Below are positions 44,301 through 53,645 of a stretch of 64,000 nt of DNA, one piece after another. Within the stretch, counting starts at the first letter, position 1. Every line of letters starts with the position of its first letter. This DNA comes from Mesobacillus subterraneus (GTDB lineage: Bacteria; Bacillota; Bacilli; Bacillales; Cytobacillaceae): assembly GCF_000934845.1 (NCBI RefSeq), contig NZ_JXIQ01000002.1:1-64000 (forward strand). The letters are read 5' to 3'. Under the pieces are notes generated by a model. The model was not told the origin of the DNA, searched no databases, and saw nothing but the letters and a program-made list of their open reading frames with translations. Both the position numbers and the translations under genes were made by a program.

Positions 44301-47300
44301 CTAGTAATTTAGTAACTTTGCTTTTTCCAGGAAGTTAGCGAGGATTTTGGCCATCTCGTTACGTTGTGTGCTGCCTGCTGCACCGAACTTGTCTGTTGCT
44401 TTTCCGTTTATAATTCCTGCTTGGTACACTGATTCTACATCTGCTTTGGCCCAGTTGCCGATTGATCCAGCATCTGTAAAGTTTCTTAGTGTATTCGTTT
44501 TATCCAATGTTGAAAGGTCGTAGTTGATGAATTCCAATTTCATCGCGCGACCGATCATTGCTGCTGCTTCTGTCCGGGTAATCTTTTCACCAGGAGCGAA
44601 TGTTCCGTTGCCTTTTCCCTGGATAATCCCATATTCAATTGCAGCCATCAATGCGTTGTTATCGTTGAACCACTCACTGCCGTTTACGTCCTTGAAGCGA
44701 TCATCGTATTGCTCACCAGGCAGTCCCAGTGCACGTACCAGCAATGCAGTGAATTCCGCGCGAGTCAATTGCTGTGTGCTTCCAAATGTTCCGTCACCCT
44801 TACCTTTAATGATGTACTTGGATGCAAGAGCTTCGATGTACGGCTCTGCCCAGTCCATCCCATTATTAACGTCAGTGAAGGTCACATCGTTTTCAACAAT
44901 TGTATAGGTTGAGTTAGTTAATGACTTAATCATTGCCTTATTGCCATCAAATAATGTAGGAACTGAACTGAAAGTACCATCTTCGTTCAGCTTCACAGCA
45001 ACTGTTTTGGCAGTGTTGAAGCTTGTGTCACCAAGGATTTCGCGCTCTACATACGCGCTGAATTTTTTGATTTCTGTTTTCTTGTTGCTGGCTGCTGCTT
45101 CCACTGTGAAGTCGATCATCGCAGATTTCATGTTCAGCTTGCTTTTATCGTCAGGCTTCACCACGTTCACGGATACTGTAATTTGAACGTCGCTTGCTGA
45201 CACACCTAGCTTTTCAGCAATATCGTCCACATTTATTTCTGAAACAGGAAGGGTGTAGCTTGCATTTCCTGTAACAATTTCAACTGTTGCTTGCTGGCTT
45301 TTCTTGGCAGCTTCAATAAATAAGCTTATAGGAAGCTGTGCTTTCGCTTTTTCACCGGTAGCTGGATTTTCAAGTTTAACAGCTATGTTCGTTTTGTCAG
45401 CTGTAATCGCATGGACGACCTCAGCTACTTTGTTAGCCATTACCTTCGTGATGACGTCGATCATGCCTGAAGGGTTCTTTTCTTTTACGACTTCTGCTGC
45501 ACCTGCAGGAAGCTCGATTGTGTTAGGCTTTCCAGCTGGTGGGGCAGGAGGATTTGGGTTTCCATCACCGTTGTCAGCAGGTGAATCTGTTGCTCTGCGG
45601 TCAAGCTTAATCACGATTGTGGTTAATGGATCAATGGTTAATGTATCTCTTGATAAGCGGAAGCCGGATTTTTCTGATACAGGCTTTGCACCTGCTTCAT
45701 CGCTGTCGACAAGCACTTTTCCGCCTGAAAAATTGTAATCACCAAGTGTTAACGAACGTGGCTGACTATCAGCGTTTACGAATACATAATAGTTGCCGGT
45801 ATTGTCAGTCGATACATTTTCGTATGCGATGACAAGGTCATTATTCTGAATTTCAGGGAAATTAAGCAATGTTACGTTTTGGTCAACTAATTCCATGTCG
45901 CCGAGGCGGAAAGCGTTCGTTGACTTCCTTAGCTCAATCAAACCTTGTGTGAAGGCTTTTGTTGTGGTGTTCACTGCATATTCTTCTTTGTTTGTAGCTT
46001 TTTGCCAATCAAACATATTGATTGCATCGGAAGAATCATAAGAGTCATGGATAAAGTATCCAAATGATTTCCCTTGTTCATCCTTCAGTTCGTGGTACTT
46101 CTGGTCCGGAACGCCTTCCCCTTTCCACTGCTTCGTTCTGCCATATTCCTGGCCAGCGTGAAGAAATGCTGTTCCTTGTGAGGTTAAAATTATTGAGTTT
46201 CCAAGACGAATTCGCTTATGGATTTCCAACTCATTTTCAGGTACTGCCGGATCTTTTTTAATGGATTGTACGATTACATCGTGAAGCGTCAAGTTATCAT
46301 GCGCTGCGATGTACTGGACCATATCTCCCGGATCGTCATCAGCGGTATTGCCTGGCTGCCCTTTGATGTTGTTGAAAATGGTGTTGATGTCTCTTGCTCC
46401 GCCTGTGATGAAACGTGGCTCACCTTCAGAACCGAAGCCGGATTTCAATTCATTACGGATTTCGTCAGAGAATACACCGACATCATCTGTCTTGTCCATC
46501 CAATCCTGGTCAGCCCCCATTCCAGCTAATTCTGGCTCAGCGATGTGGCCTGCGAATGTTCTCCAGCCTTCTCCGAGGAATAATGCATCAGGATTCACAT
46601 CCGCTGCTGCGTCATACGCATTTTGGATGGAAGGATAGGTAGCGTCTCCCATCATATCAAAGCGCATACCGTCAATCTTGTATTCTTCGAACCAGTATTT
46701 CACTGAATCTACCATCAGCTTTTCAGCCATTGTATGGCTTGTTGCCAGGTTGTTTCCGAAGCCGCCAAGGAAGTTACCCTGAGCGTCCTTGAATGCATAG
46801 TAGTCAGGAACGATATCATTCAGCTGACTAGCTTTGGCCATATGAGTGTAAACTACGTCGAGAACAACTCCCATACCAGCATCATGGATCGCATCAATCA
46901 TCTGTTTCAGTTCTTTTACGCGCAGTTCAGGATTCGTCGGGTCAAGGGAGTAAGCCCCATCTGGCGAGAAGTAGCTGTGCGGGTCATAACCCCAGTTGTA
47001 CTCGTTTCCTCCAGCAGCGTAATCAAGCTCTCTTTCGGCCATCTTTGTTTCGTCCCCATAATACCAGGCCATTACAGGAAGCAACTGGACGTGAGTAACG
47101 CCAAGTGACTTAATGTATTCGAGCTTGTCTTCGAAGGCTTTGTATGAACCCCATCTTGCATTGAGGTCATCTTCGATTGAAGGGTCTGAAGTGAAGTCAC
47201 GCACATGTACCTCGTAGATGACTGCATCTTCGCGCTTTTCATAGCCATCGATTTTCGCATGGTCGAATCCTTCAGGATCTGTGTCGCTAAGGTCAACGAT

Positions 47301-50300
47301 TGCTGCCTTTCCAACAGTGTCTCCATCAGGACCAGCTTCGCCTTTCGTATTAACGGTGAAAGCTGCCAATGATTTTGCATAAGGGTCGAGCACCTGACGA
47401 GTGACTTCATCATTTGTTACATCATACTGATAAAAATAACCTTCAAGATCAGTGATGTTTAGGTCTCCAGGAGCTACGTCAACAGACCAGACTCCTTTGT
47501 TGCCTTTCTCTAGATTAATGCTGCCGATTTTTTCATTTGCATTGTCTTTATTGAAGAAGTTTGCAACTACCTGTGATGCTTTTGGTGCCCAAAGTTTCAA
47601 TGTTGCTCCGCCATCTTTGTAAGTCGCACCAAGGTCATTTCCATCGTATGCATACATATCATCAAGCATTCTCCAGCCTGAAGCAGCTGAAACTGTTCTG
47701 CCTGCATACGTTATGGATAGTGGAAGCTTGTCTAAAGCGAATTGTGCTGTAATTTTTACAGAGGTTGTGCCTGTAATTTCGACGCTGTCGATTGTTACTG
47801 CAGTACCGTCTGCATCTTTGATTTCAAGAGCATCTGTTAATGCTTCAGGTGTAAGGCCGTCTGTCAGCGTGAAGCCTAATAGAATTGTACTTTCATTGAG
47901 AACTTCAGCAGATACAAGTCCTGAAGCCTGCTCCCAGTATGGAGAAACGTAGACATTGTCATCGCCTTGTTTTACCCATACGTGATTGTATTTGTCGAGA
48001 AGGTTGAATTTCTTGTCCCCGCCGTCCTTTTCTTGGGTTGCTTTGTTTAGGGTAATCATCCCGATTTCTTTTGCATTTTCATTCAGCTGGATATCGACAT
48101 ACGCACCATATCGGTCTATATTTTCGAAGCTTGGAGCGTCTGCTGTCCAGTTTGAAGGAGGGGATGTTACATCACCCCAGAACCATAGCCCGAAGTTTTC
48201 ATAGTCAGCATTGTCACGTACATAGTGAACGCGGACTGTGTTGGCTGGAAGGTCAACTGGTTCGTATTTGTAAACCGTGTCATCGCCTTGCTTGATAAAA
48301 ATCTCATTGATTTCTGGCGATGTGACTGTAAAGCCTTTGTCCCCGCCATCTTTACCAGCATCGCCTTTCGTAATGTCCATTGCGAGGAAGCCGATGTTCT
48401 TTGCGCCATCTTTAAGCTCAACGTCGATATATGCGCCATAGCTGTCCATTTTTTCGAACATTGTAGCGCCTGTCGGCCAATTGGCAGAAGGGGAAGCTAC
48501 ATCGTTCCACAGCCATGCTCCAAAATTTTCATAGTTGTTGTCGTTACGCTTGTAATGGATACGGACATGATTCGCAGGAATCGGTTCAACAATTGTTCCG
48601 TTTCCGCCGTCATCTTCAGTGGAAGTCGCTGCTGTGATTTCCCCGCCATCCACTGTTAGTAAAACAGTTCCACCATCTGCCTTTGCTGGGATTGTCCATG
48701 TAATTTCTCCAGCTTGTGAAGCAGTGAAAGTTTGATTTGAGTAGTGATCCGTAATAACTGATCCAGGAGCAACTGTTAAGCTTATTTTTTTTGCAGTGTC
48801 TGCTATATTTAAGCCGACATATGCTGCTTCATTTCCGTATTTTCTTGCAAAAAAGATAAATTTTTCAGCGTCAGTACCGCCGATTGTTGTGCGTTCTCCT
48901 TTAGCAAATACTTCTGAATAATCATCGCGGAAGTTCAAGACTTTTTTATAGTGATCAAGGATAGCATTTCCTTCAATCTGGTCCCAGGCAAGGTCATAGC
49001 GATTGTCATTTTGCGGATAATTATTTGCTCCGCTTTGTCCAAGTTCTTCTCCGTAGTAAATGACCGGCTGGCCTTTTGCTGTTGCTTGCAGGGAGGCGGC
49101 AAGCTTCAATTTTCCTTCGTCATTTCCTTCCTTAAAAAGAAAACCATCCTCATCGTGGCTTCCCAGGAACTGACCAAGAGTGGCATTATTATCTATTTTG
49201 CCATTGCGATCAATCAGAGCATCATTGGCTGATTCCAGTTTGCCGTTAACAAAATCATGAGCAATGTTTTTGAAACCGAAGTCAAGCAGAGAGTCCATCA
49301 TCCCTGTTTCAAGGTATCCGTAGTCATTTTGAGCGCTTGCTCCCCAGCTCTCACCGATCATCTTGTGCTCAGGCATCTTTTCAGTGATTGCATTTTTAAA
49401 TGCCATCCAAGTTGTATCTTCAACATGTTTTACAGTGTCAACGCGGAAATAATCGATTGTATTCCCTTTGGCTGTTTTGGCTTTATCGATCCAATCTGTC
49501 TGCCAATCGATGATAGTTTTACGGACTGCGGGATCTTCTGTCTTGAGGTCAGGAAGGCCTGCTAATTCACCGCGAACTTCATCAGATCCAACATTGCTGC
49601 CCTGGCGAAGCAGCCCACTAAATACACTCCGCTCCTCATCCGTTGGGTAGCCAGCAGGAGGATTTGTTACCTGGTTATCAATATCTTTAAGGCCATAACC
49701 TGTATGATTCAACACTACATCGACCATGATTTTTATGCCACGCTCGTGTGCTGCGTCAATCAGGTTATGGAAGTCATCCATTGTGCCAAAGTGTGGGTTA
49801 AGTTTTCCAAAATTGCTTGCCCAGTATCCATGATAAGCGTAATAGGAAGGATCACCATCTTGGTAGCGAACATCATGCTTTATGTTTTCTACAATGGGGC
49901 TGATCCAAATGGTGTTCACTCCCAAGTCATCAAGGTAGTCTAATTTCTCCGTAATTCCTTTGAAGTCTCCACCCTGATACGTTCCCCTGTCAGTAGTATC
50001 ATAGTTTTGATGATAAGGATCATTGTTTGTAGAGTCTCCATCAAAGAAACGGTCAGTCAGCATGAAATAAATGATCGATTCATCCCAGTCAAAATCATTT
50101 TCGCCGACAGCTTGTCGAGTTTTTATTTCTACAGAGGCAGTACCGTTGTATAGATTTCCGAAAGAGTCTACAACAGTTAGAGGAACTTCTTTTATTCCAG
50201 CTGTGATATTGTCGTCCACTGCAATGGTAACTTCTTTTAATGCAGGGTCGATTTCCAACTGTTTGGATCCGCCAAGCGCCGAAATGTCAGCGGTGATTTT

Positions 50301-51134
50301 GTTGATGGTTACTTCATTAGTCATTCCTTGCACATCAACGGTCAATACTGCATTCTGGTTGTAATCGATTGCGGCTGGTGCAACTGTGCCAGCAACAGTT
50401 AATTCTCCCTTTTGGAAAACAATATCTGAAGTTGGATTGTATGGATCTTGTACTTCAGTAGTAGTTCCGTCCTCCATGGTTACAGCAAAAGTGTAAGGGG
50501 TTGTACCATTAGGGATGCCTTCATAAGTAGCAACGAACCTTTCATTCTCAGGCTCATATATCATAGGTATGATATCGCCATTAAACTTCAATTCTACTTT
50601 TTTAATCGTATCCATTGTGTTATTAGCAAAAAGCGTTTTGTCACGGTAATAGAATGTCGCATTTCCCTGATCAATTACTGGTGCAGAGCCATCAGGCACG
50701 ATTCGCATCTGTTCGACGCCGCTCGTGATGAATGCCTTTGTGATTGAATCATTTTTGTTTACGGGAATAATACGGTCCTTATCGAATTCTTTCACCGCAG
50801 TGTTCCAGTTATCAGTACTGCGGATCAAAAGACCGATGCTGGCAGTTTCAGGTGCAACCGCAATATCAGCTGCAGCCATTCCATTTTCATAAGACTGAAA
50901 ATTGATCTGGTCATTTTGTCTGCCAGTATTCCAGACCCAAATGTTCCAGCCATCATACTGCTGATCTTCACGTATGTAGTTGACACGAACTGTACGGTCG
51001 GTTACCTCAACAGCAGCGCTTGAGTCTACTGCAAATGCTTGAGGTGCAGGCACAAAAGGCAGCCACAAGCTCAAAATCATAACAGCCGTCATGAAGATCG
51101 AGAAATTACGCTTAGTGTTCTTTTTCATTACCAT
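44301..51134 (-). CDS. SLH-anchored amylopullulanase with two GH13 domains
   Basis: A secreted protein of about 2277 residues hydrolysing starch, pullulan or glycogen. Signal peptide (about 1-36); CBM41-like domain; first GH13 unit, alpha-amylase type (about 345-830), with nucleophile Asp in YFRVDTVKH, acid Glu in IGESWG and Asp in LGSHDEDG; two CBM41-like domains (about 850-1080); second unit, type I pullulanase (about 1160-1840), with YNWGYDPHSYF, MRFDMMGD, LGEGWR and AAHDNLTLHD; then the conserved module and three SLH repeats (about 2078-2277; TRAE, TRTE, QRNE). ATG at 51134 follows GGGGG; ATG at 51128 is an alternative. Two cre-like sites lie upstream. Confidence 0.93.
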   Translation of the reverse strand: MVMKKNTKRNFSIFMTAVMILSLWLPFVPAPQAFAVDSSAAVEVTDRTVRVNYIREDQQYDGWNIWVWNTGRQNDQINFQSYENGMAAADIAVAPETASIGLLIRSTDNWNTAVKEFDKDRIIPVNKNDSITKAFITSGVEQMRIVPDGSAPVIDQGNATFYYRDKTLFANNTMDTIKKVELKFNGDIIPMIYEPENERFVATYEGIPNGTTPYTFAVTMEDGTTTEVQDPYNPTSDIVFQKGELTVAGTVAPAAIDYNQNAVLTVDVQGMTNEVTINKITADISALGGSKQLEIDPALKEVTIAVDDNITAGIKEVPLTVVDSFGNLYNGTASVEIKTRQAVGENDFDWDESIIYFMLTDRFFDGDSTNNDPYHQNYDTTDRGTYQGGDFKGITEKLDYLDDLGVNTIWISPIVENIKHDVRYQDGDPSYYAYHGYWASNFGKLNPHFGTMDDFHNLIDAAHERGIKIMVDVVLNHTGYGLKDIDNQVTNPPAGYPTDEERSVFSGLLRQGSNVGSDEVRGELAGLPDLKTEDPAVRKTIIDWQTDWIDKAKTAKGNTIDYFRVDTVKHVEDTTWMAFKNAITEKMPEHKMIGESWGASAQNDYGYLETGMMDSLLDFGFKNIAHDFVNGKLESANDALIDRNGKIDNNATLGQFLGSHDEDGFLFKEGNDEGKLKLAASLQATAKGQPVIYYGEELGQSGANNYPQNDNRYDLAWDQIEGNAILDHYKKVLNFRDDYSEVFAKGERTTIGGTDAEKFIFFARKYGNEAAYVGLNIADTAKKISLTVAPGSVITDHYSNQTFTASQAGEITWTIPAKADGGTVLLTVDGGEITAATSTEDDGGNGTIVEPIPANHVRIHYKRNDNNYENFGAWLWNDVASPSANWPTGATMFEKMDSYGAYIDVELKDGAKNIGFLAMDITKGDAGKDGGDKGFTVTSPEINEIFIKQGDDTVYKYEPVDLPANTVRVHYVRDNADYENFGLWFWGDVTSPPSNWTADAPSFENIDRYGAYVDIQLNENAKEIGMITLNKATQEKDGGDKKFNLLDKYNHVWVKQGDDNVYVSPYWEQASGLVSAEVLNESTILLGFTLTDGLTPEALTDALEIKDADGTAVTIDSVEITGTTSVKITAQFALDKLPLSITYAGRTVSAASGWRMLDDMYAYDGNDLGATYKDGGATLKLWAPKASQVVANFFNKDNANEKIGSINLEKGNKGVWSVDVAPGDLNITDLEGYFYQYDVTNDEVTRQVLDPYAKSLAAFTVNTKGEAGPDGDTVGKAAIVDLSDTDPEGFDHAKIDGYEKREDAVIYEVHVRDFTSDPSIEDDLNARWGSYKAFEDKLEYIKSLGVTHVQLLPVMAWYYGDETKMAERELDYAAGGNEYNWGYDPHSYFSPDGAYSLDPTNPELRVKELKQMIDAIHDAGMGVVLDVVYTHMAKASQLNDIVPDYYAFKDAQGNFLGGFGNNLATSHTMAEKLMVDSVKYWFEEYKIDGMRFDMMGDATYPSIQNAYDAAADVNPDALFLGEGWRTFAGHIAEPELAGMGADQDWMDKTDDVGVFSDEIRNELKSGFGSEGEPRFITGGARDINTIFNNIKGQPGNTADDDPGDMVQYIAAHDNLTLHDVIVQSIKKDPAVPENELEIHKRIRLGNSIILTSQGTAFLHAGQEYGRTKQWKGEGVPDQKYHELKDEQGKSFGYFIHDSYDSSDAINMFDWQKATNKEEYAVNTTTKAFTQGLIELRKSTNAFRLGDMELVDQNVTLLNFPEIQNNDLVIAYENVSTDNTGNYYVFVNADSQPRSLTLGDYNFSGGKVLVDSDEAGAKPVSEKSGFRLSRDTLTIDPLTTIVIKLDRRATDSPADNGDGNPNPPAPPAGKPNTIELPAGAAEVVKEKNPSGMIDVITKVMANKVAEVVHAITADKTNIAVKLENPATGEKAKAQLPISLFIEAAKKSQQATVEIVTGNASYTLPVSEINVDDIAEKLGVSASDVQITVSVNVVKPDDKSKLNMKSAMIDFTVEAAASNKKTEIKKFSAYVEREILGDTSFNTAKTVAVKLNEDGTFSSVPTLFDGNKAMIKSLTNSTYTIVENDVTFTDVNNGMDWAEPYIEALASKYIIKGKGDGTFGSTQQLTRAEFTALLVRALGLPGEQYDDRFKDVNGSEWFNDNNALMAAIEYGIIQGKGNGTFAPGEKITRTEAAAMIGRAMKLEFINYDLSTLDKTNTLRNFTDAGSIGNWAKADVESVYQAGIINGKATDKFGAAGSTQRNEMAKILANFLEKAKLLNY

Positions 51135-51213
51135 TTCTTCCCCCTTCAATAATATTTGTAGAGTGACAGAAAAGAGTATTTATAGACTCTAGACTATAAC
51201 TCTACTATTTCCG

Positions 51214-51271
51214 TGAAATCGTTTGCACACTCGTTCAAAAAAATAATACCTCATTATGCAAACGCTTGCAA
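51214..51271 (-). promoter_or_regulatory. two cre-like operators upstream of the amylopullulanase gene
   Basis: The minus-strand reading of 51214-51227, TGCAAACGATTTCA, matches the CcpA core TGNAARCGNWWWCA. A second near-palindrome, ATGCAAACGCTTGCAA, lies at 51256-51271. Such sites bind CcpA or another LacI-family regulator such as a maltose repressor, which would couple the starch enzyme to sugar supply. Confidence 0.65.
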
Positions 51272-51308
51272 CACATTTCTCCCGATAAACAAAAAAATCA
51301 AAAAATTT

Positions 51309-51325
51309 TGGGGGTCAGACCCCCA
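51309..51325. repeat. REP family A palindrome
   Basis: TGGGGGTCAGACCCCCA, a perfect palindrome around one A. Confidence 0.85.
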
Positions 51326-51345
51326 TGGAATTAACGCGGTAAAGC

Positions 51346-51366
51346 ACTGGGGGCCTGACCCCCAGT
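51346..51366. repeat. REP family A palindrome
   Basis: ACTGGGGGCC and GACCCCCAGT pair around a T with one mismatch. It is preceded by the recurrent TTAACGCGGTAAAGC. Confidence 0.85.
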
Positions 51367-51400
51367 AAGGTAAAGGGTTAAAGGGTGCTTTATGGAAACA

Positions 51401-51435
51401 CCAAAGAAAGATGGCTCATCAGCCACCTTTCTTTG
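51401..51435 (-). terminator. hairpin after the NlpC/P60 gene
   Basis: CCAAAGAAAG-A-TGGCT pairs with AGCCA-C-CTTTCTTTG. The T run in the minus direction is poor, so terminator strength is uncertain. Confidence 0.55.
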
Positions 51436-51437
51436 TT

Positions 51438-52109
51438 TTAGAGTCTTTTAGCGCCAATGAATTTTGGCTGCCAATATGAGTTATGTATGTTAGCTATTGA
51501 AACACCTTTAGAAGTTGCTGCGTGGATCACCTGGCTATTGCCAATGTAAATTGCAACGTGAGTTACTTTCTTTCCACCGCTAGTTGCATAGAATAATAGG
51601 TCTCCGGGTTGGTATGAGGTAACCTTAGTACCGATATTATACATATCTGCAGCTGTACGAGGAAGTTTATTGTAACCAGCATTTTTGAATGCGTAAGTTA
51701 CCAGGCCGGAACAGTCAAAACCGCTAGGAGTTGTTCCTCCCAAAACGTATCTGACTCCCATTTGGCTTTTAGCTATAGAAATCGCTTTTACTTGATAATC
51801 AGTGCTTACTGTAGAAGATTTTGTTACAGTGCTTCCAGGGGCAATATATTTTGAACTTACATATCCGATTTTTCCGCTGTAAGAAATTCTAGACCATCCA
51901 TTATCCTGGCTTGTTACCGTTACATTGTAGCCTTTTGGCAGTTTAGTATAAACTTTACCAGAAAGAGAAGGCTGATTTCTGACATTTAAATAGCCTGAAC
52001 TTACATTAATATGATAACCTGTTCCAGCAGCTGAAGCTTGATCCATGGACGGAATGACAGTGACAAGAAGTGAGATGAGCATCGTAGAAGCTATGATTCT
52101 CTTAAACAA
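51438..52109 (-). CDS. SH3-NlpC/P60 cell-wall endopeptidase
   Basis: A secreted 223-residue enzyme: signal peptide (about 1-27), one bacterial SH3 domain (about 30-92, YLNVRNQPSLSGKVY) and an NlpC/P60 domain (about 108-223) with Cys in GFDCSGLVTYAFK, His in THVAIYIGN and the third residue in VIHAATSKGV. It would cut stem peptides in peptidoglycan. TTG start, 9 bases after GGGGG. The catalytic domain is close to that of the SLH protein at 12599-13603, here targeted by an SH3 domain instead of SLH repeats. Confidence 0.9.
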   Translation of the reverse strand: MFKRIIASTMLISLLVTVIPSMDQASAAGTGYHINVSSGYLNVRNQPSLSGKVYTKLPKGYNVTVTSQDNGWSRISYSGKIGYVSSKYIAPGSTVTKSSTVSTDYQVKAISIAKSQMGVRYVLGGTTPSGFDCSGLVTYAFKNAGYNKLPRTAADMYNIGTKVTSYQPGDLLFYATSGGKKVTHVAIYIGNSQVIHAATSKGVSIANIHNSYWQPKFIGAKRL

Positions 52110-52436
52110 AGTTATTTACCCCCGTTGCTAGATGTTAAACATAGCATATAATGAAAGGGGTTACGGACAAACAACAAAAAAATTACGTTTGTGTTACAAA
52201 AAACGACTAATTTCGTCATTCTTTGAATCACTCATTGATTTTCTACTATATCATTTAGCGGAAATTTACCCTAGTAGTTAGATGAAGTATATTTTCTATT
52301 AAAATGGAGAGCTATGACTTTTCTTACTAATATGGAAAATGATATTCTTAATAAGAATAAACAAAGGAGGTGGCAGTCGAACGAAAACCATTCAGTTTAG
52401 AAAGGAAAAACAAAATGAATTAAAGGAGTAGTTACA
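52110..52436. other. divergent promoter region between NlpC/P60 and RAYT genes
   Basis: No ORF or long repeat is visible. AAAGGAGGTGG at 52361-52371 is a strong ribosome-site-like sequence with no ATG close behind; it may be chance or the relic of a short leader ORF. Confidence 0.35.
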
Positions 52437-53003
52437 ATGTCCCGTAAACCGCGAGTATGGTACCCTGGAGCGGTCTACCACATCACAGACCGGGGAAATA
52501 GGAAAATGCCCATTTTTAATGATGATAAGGACCGATTCAAATTTATGGATTTATTAGAGGAAACCCGCGTATATCACCCATTTACTCTTCATGCTTATTG
52601 TCTTATGCCCAACCACTATCATTTGCTGTTGGAAACCATCAACCATCATCCACAAGAGATTATGAAAATGCTTAACTCACGATATGGAATTTATTTTAAT
52701 AAACGTCACGACTTGGTCGGACACGTTTTTCAGGGCCGATATAAATCTGAGCTAATTGACTCTGATGAATATTTTCTGAATGCCAGCCGTTACATTCACC
52801 TCAACCCTTTGGAAGGGAATGTGGTTGAGAAACTTTCTAACTATAAATGGAGCAGTTATCAAGCCTACATTTCAAACAGAGAAAATCCGCATATCTCCAC
52901 TCAGCGAATTCTATCCTATTTCCCAGACCCTCCAAAAAAACACTATAAAAAAATTATCGATCATGAAATCTCCTTAAAACAAAATTCTGCAGCAATTAAC
53001 TAA
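52437..53003 (+). mobile_element. REP-associated tyrosine transposase (RAYT), Y1/HUH family
   Basis: A 188-residue protein of the COG1943 type. The HUH motif is in LMPNHYHLLLE, and the family segments YGIYFNKRHDLVGHVFQGRYKS and ASRYIHLNPL follow; the Tyr nucleophile should lie in the SRYGIYFN helix. RAYTs are single-copy, domesticated relatives of IS200/IS605 transposases that act on REP palindromes. A 49-bp palindrome of family A starts 14 bp after the stop. The ribosome site AAAGGAG is strong and the frame intact, so the gene is probably expressed. No IS200-type ends were identified. Confidence 0.9.
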
Positions 53004-53017
53004 AAATACATTTGCAT

Positions 53018-53066
53018 CACCACACCACCGCAATGGGGGTCTGGCCCCCATTGCGGTGGTGTGGTG
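53018..53066. repeat. REP family A palindrome next to the RAYT gene
   Basis: Arms of 24 bp (53018-53041 and 53043-53066) are complementary, with one T-G pair, around a single T; core GGGGGTCTGGCCCCC. The outer arms (CACCACACCACCGCAAT) are unlike those of the other copies. Confidence 0.92.
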
Positions 53067-53645
53067 AAGTTTTTCATTAGTATGATTTCCCTTTTGTCTA
53101 GGGGTATAATAGGTGTAGATGGATTGTTTAGTTGGCTGTTTATGAGTTCTGCTTGGTAAGGCATTTGCTCTCATGTTTCTACGAAAGAGTTATGGTAGAG
53201 ACGGACTTCCGAGAAGGAATAATTTGAGTGATGTCGAAATGAAAATCTATAGGATGTGAATGTCGATTAGTAGTTTTCCGATTTCTATGTATTTCGATGG
53301 TTTGAGCGAATAAGAAAGTTAGCTCTACATAAATTCATCTTCCTTTGAATTAATCCAATAATAGGTCTCAAGTCTTAGAAACCATTACATTACTAGACTG
53401 TTAACGACAAGAGAATTTATGTGTAGTATAAGTATAAGTATGAGGAAAAAGTGAAACAATGACCCTGTGTTATCCGTATATTAGGAAGGAATAGAAAGGG
53501 GTATGAAGTAGCTTCTTTTCATACATGCCTGTCAACTTTGTGAGATGACCATTACCCAATTGAATTTTCTAATAAATGAGGGAAATCCCTAATTAACTAT
53601 GAATAAGAACCAAAGTATCTTAAAGGGAAATTGGAGGCCGAAAAA
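53067..53645. other. gene-free region upstream of telA
   Basis: About 580 bp without a credible ORF. I see two TGTCGA words (near 53234 and 53263) that could be Spo0A-box-like, and a possible -10 (TATAAT near 53105). No terminator or repeat beyond the REP at its left edge. Confidence 0.4.

Noticed and set aside
51309-53066. Composite transposon bounded by family A palindromes around NlpC/P60 and RAYT
   Set aside because: The palindromes have unrelated outer arms, no target duplication is visible, and the same palindromes occur at many other sites in the window.
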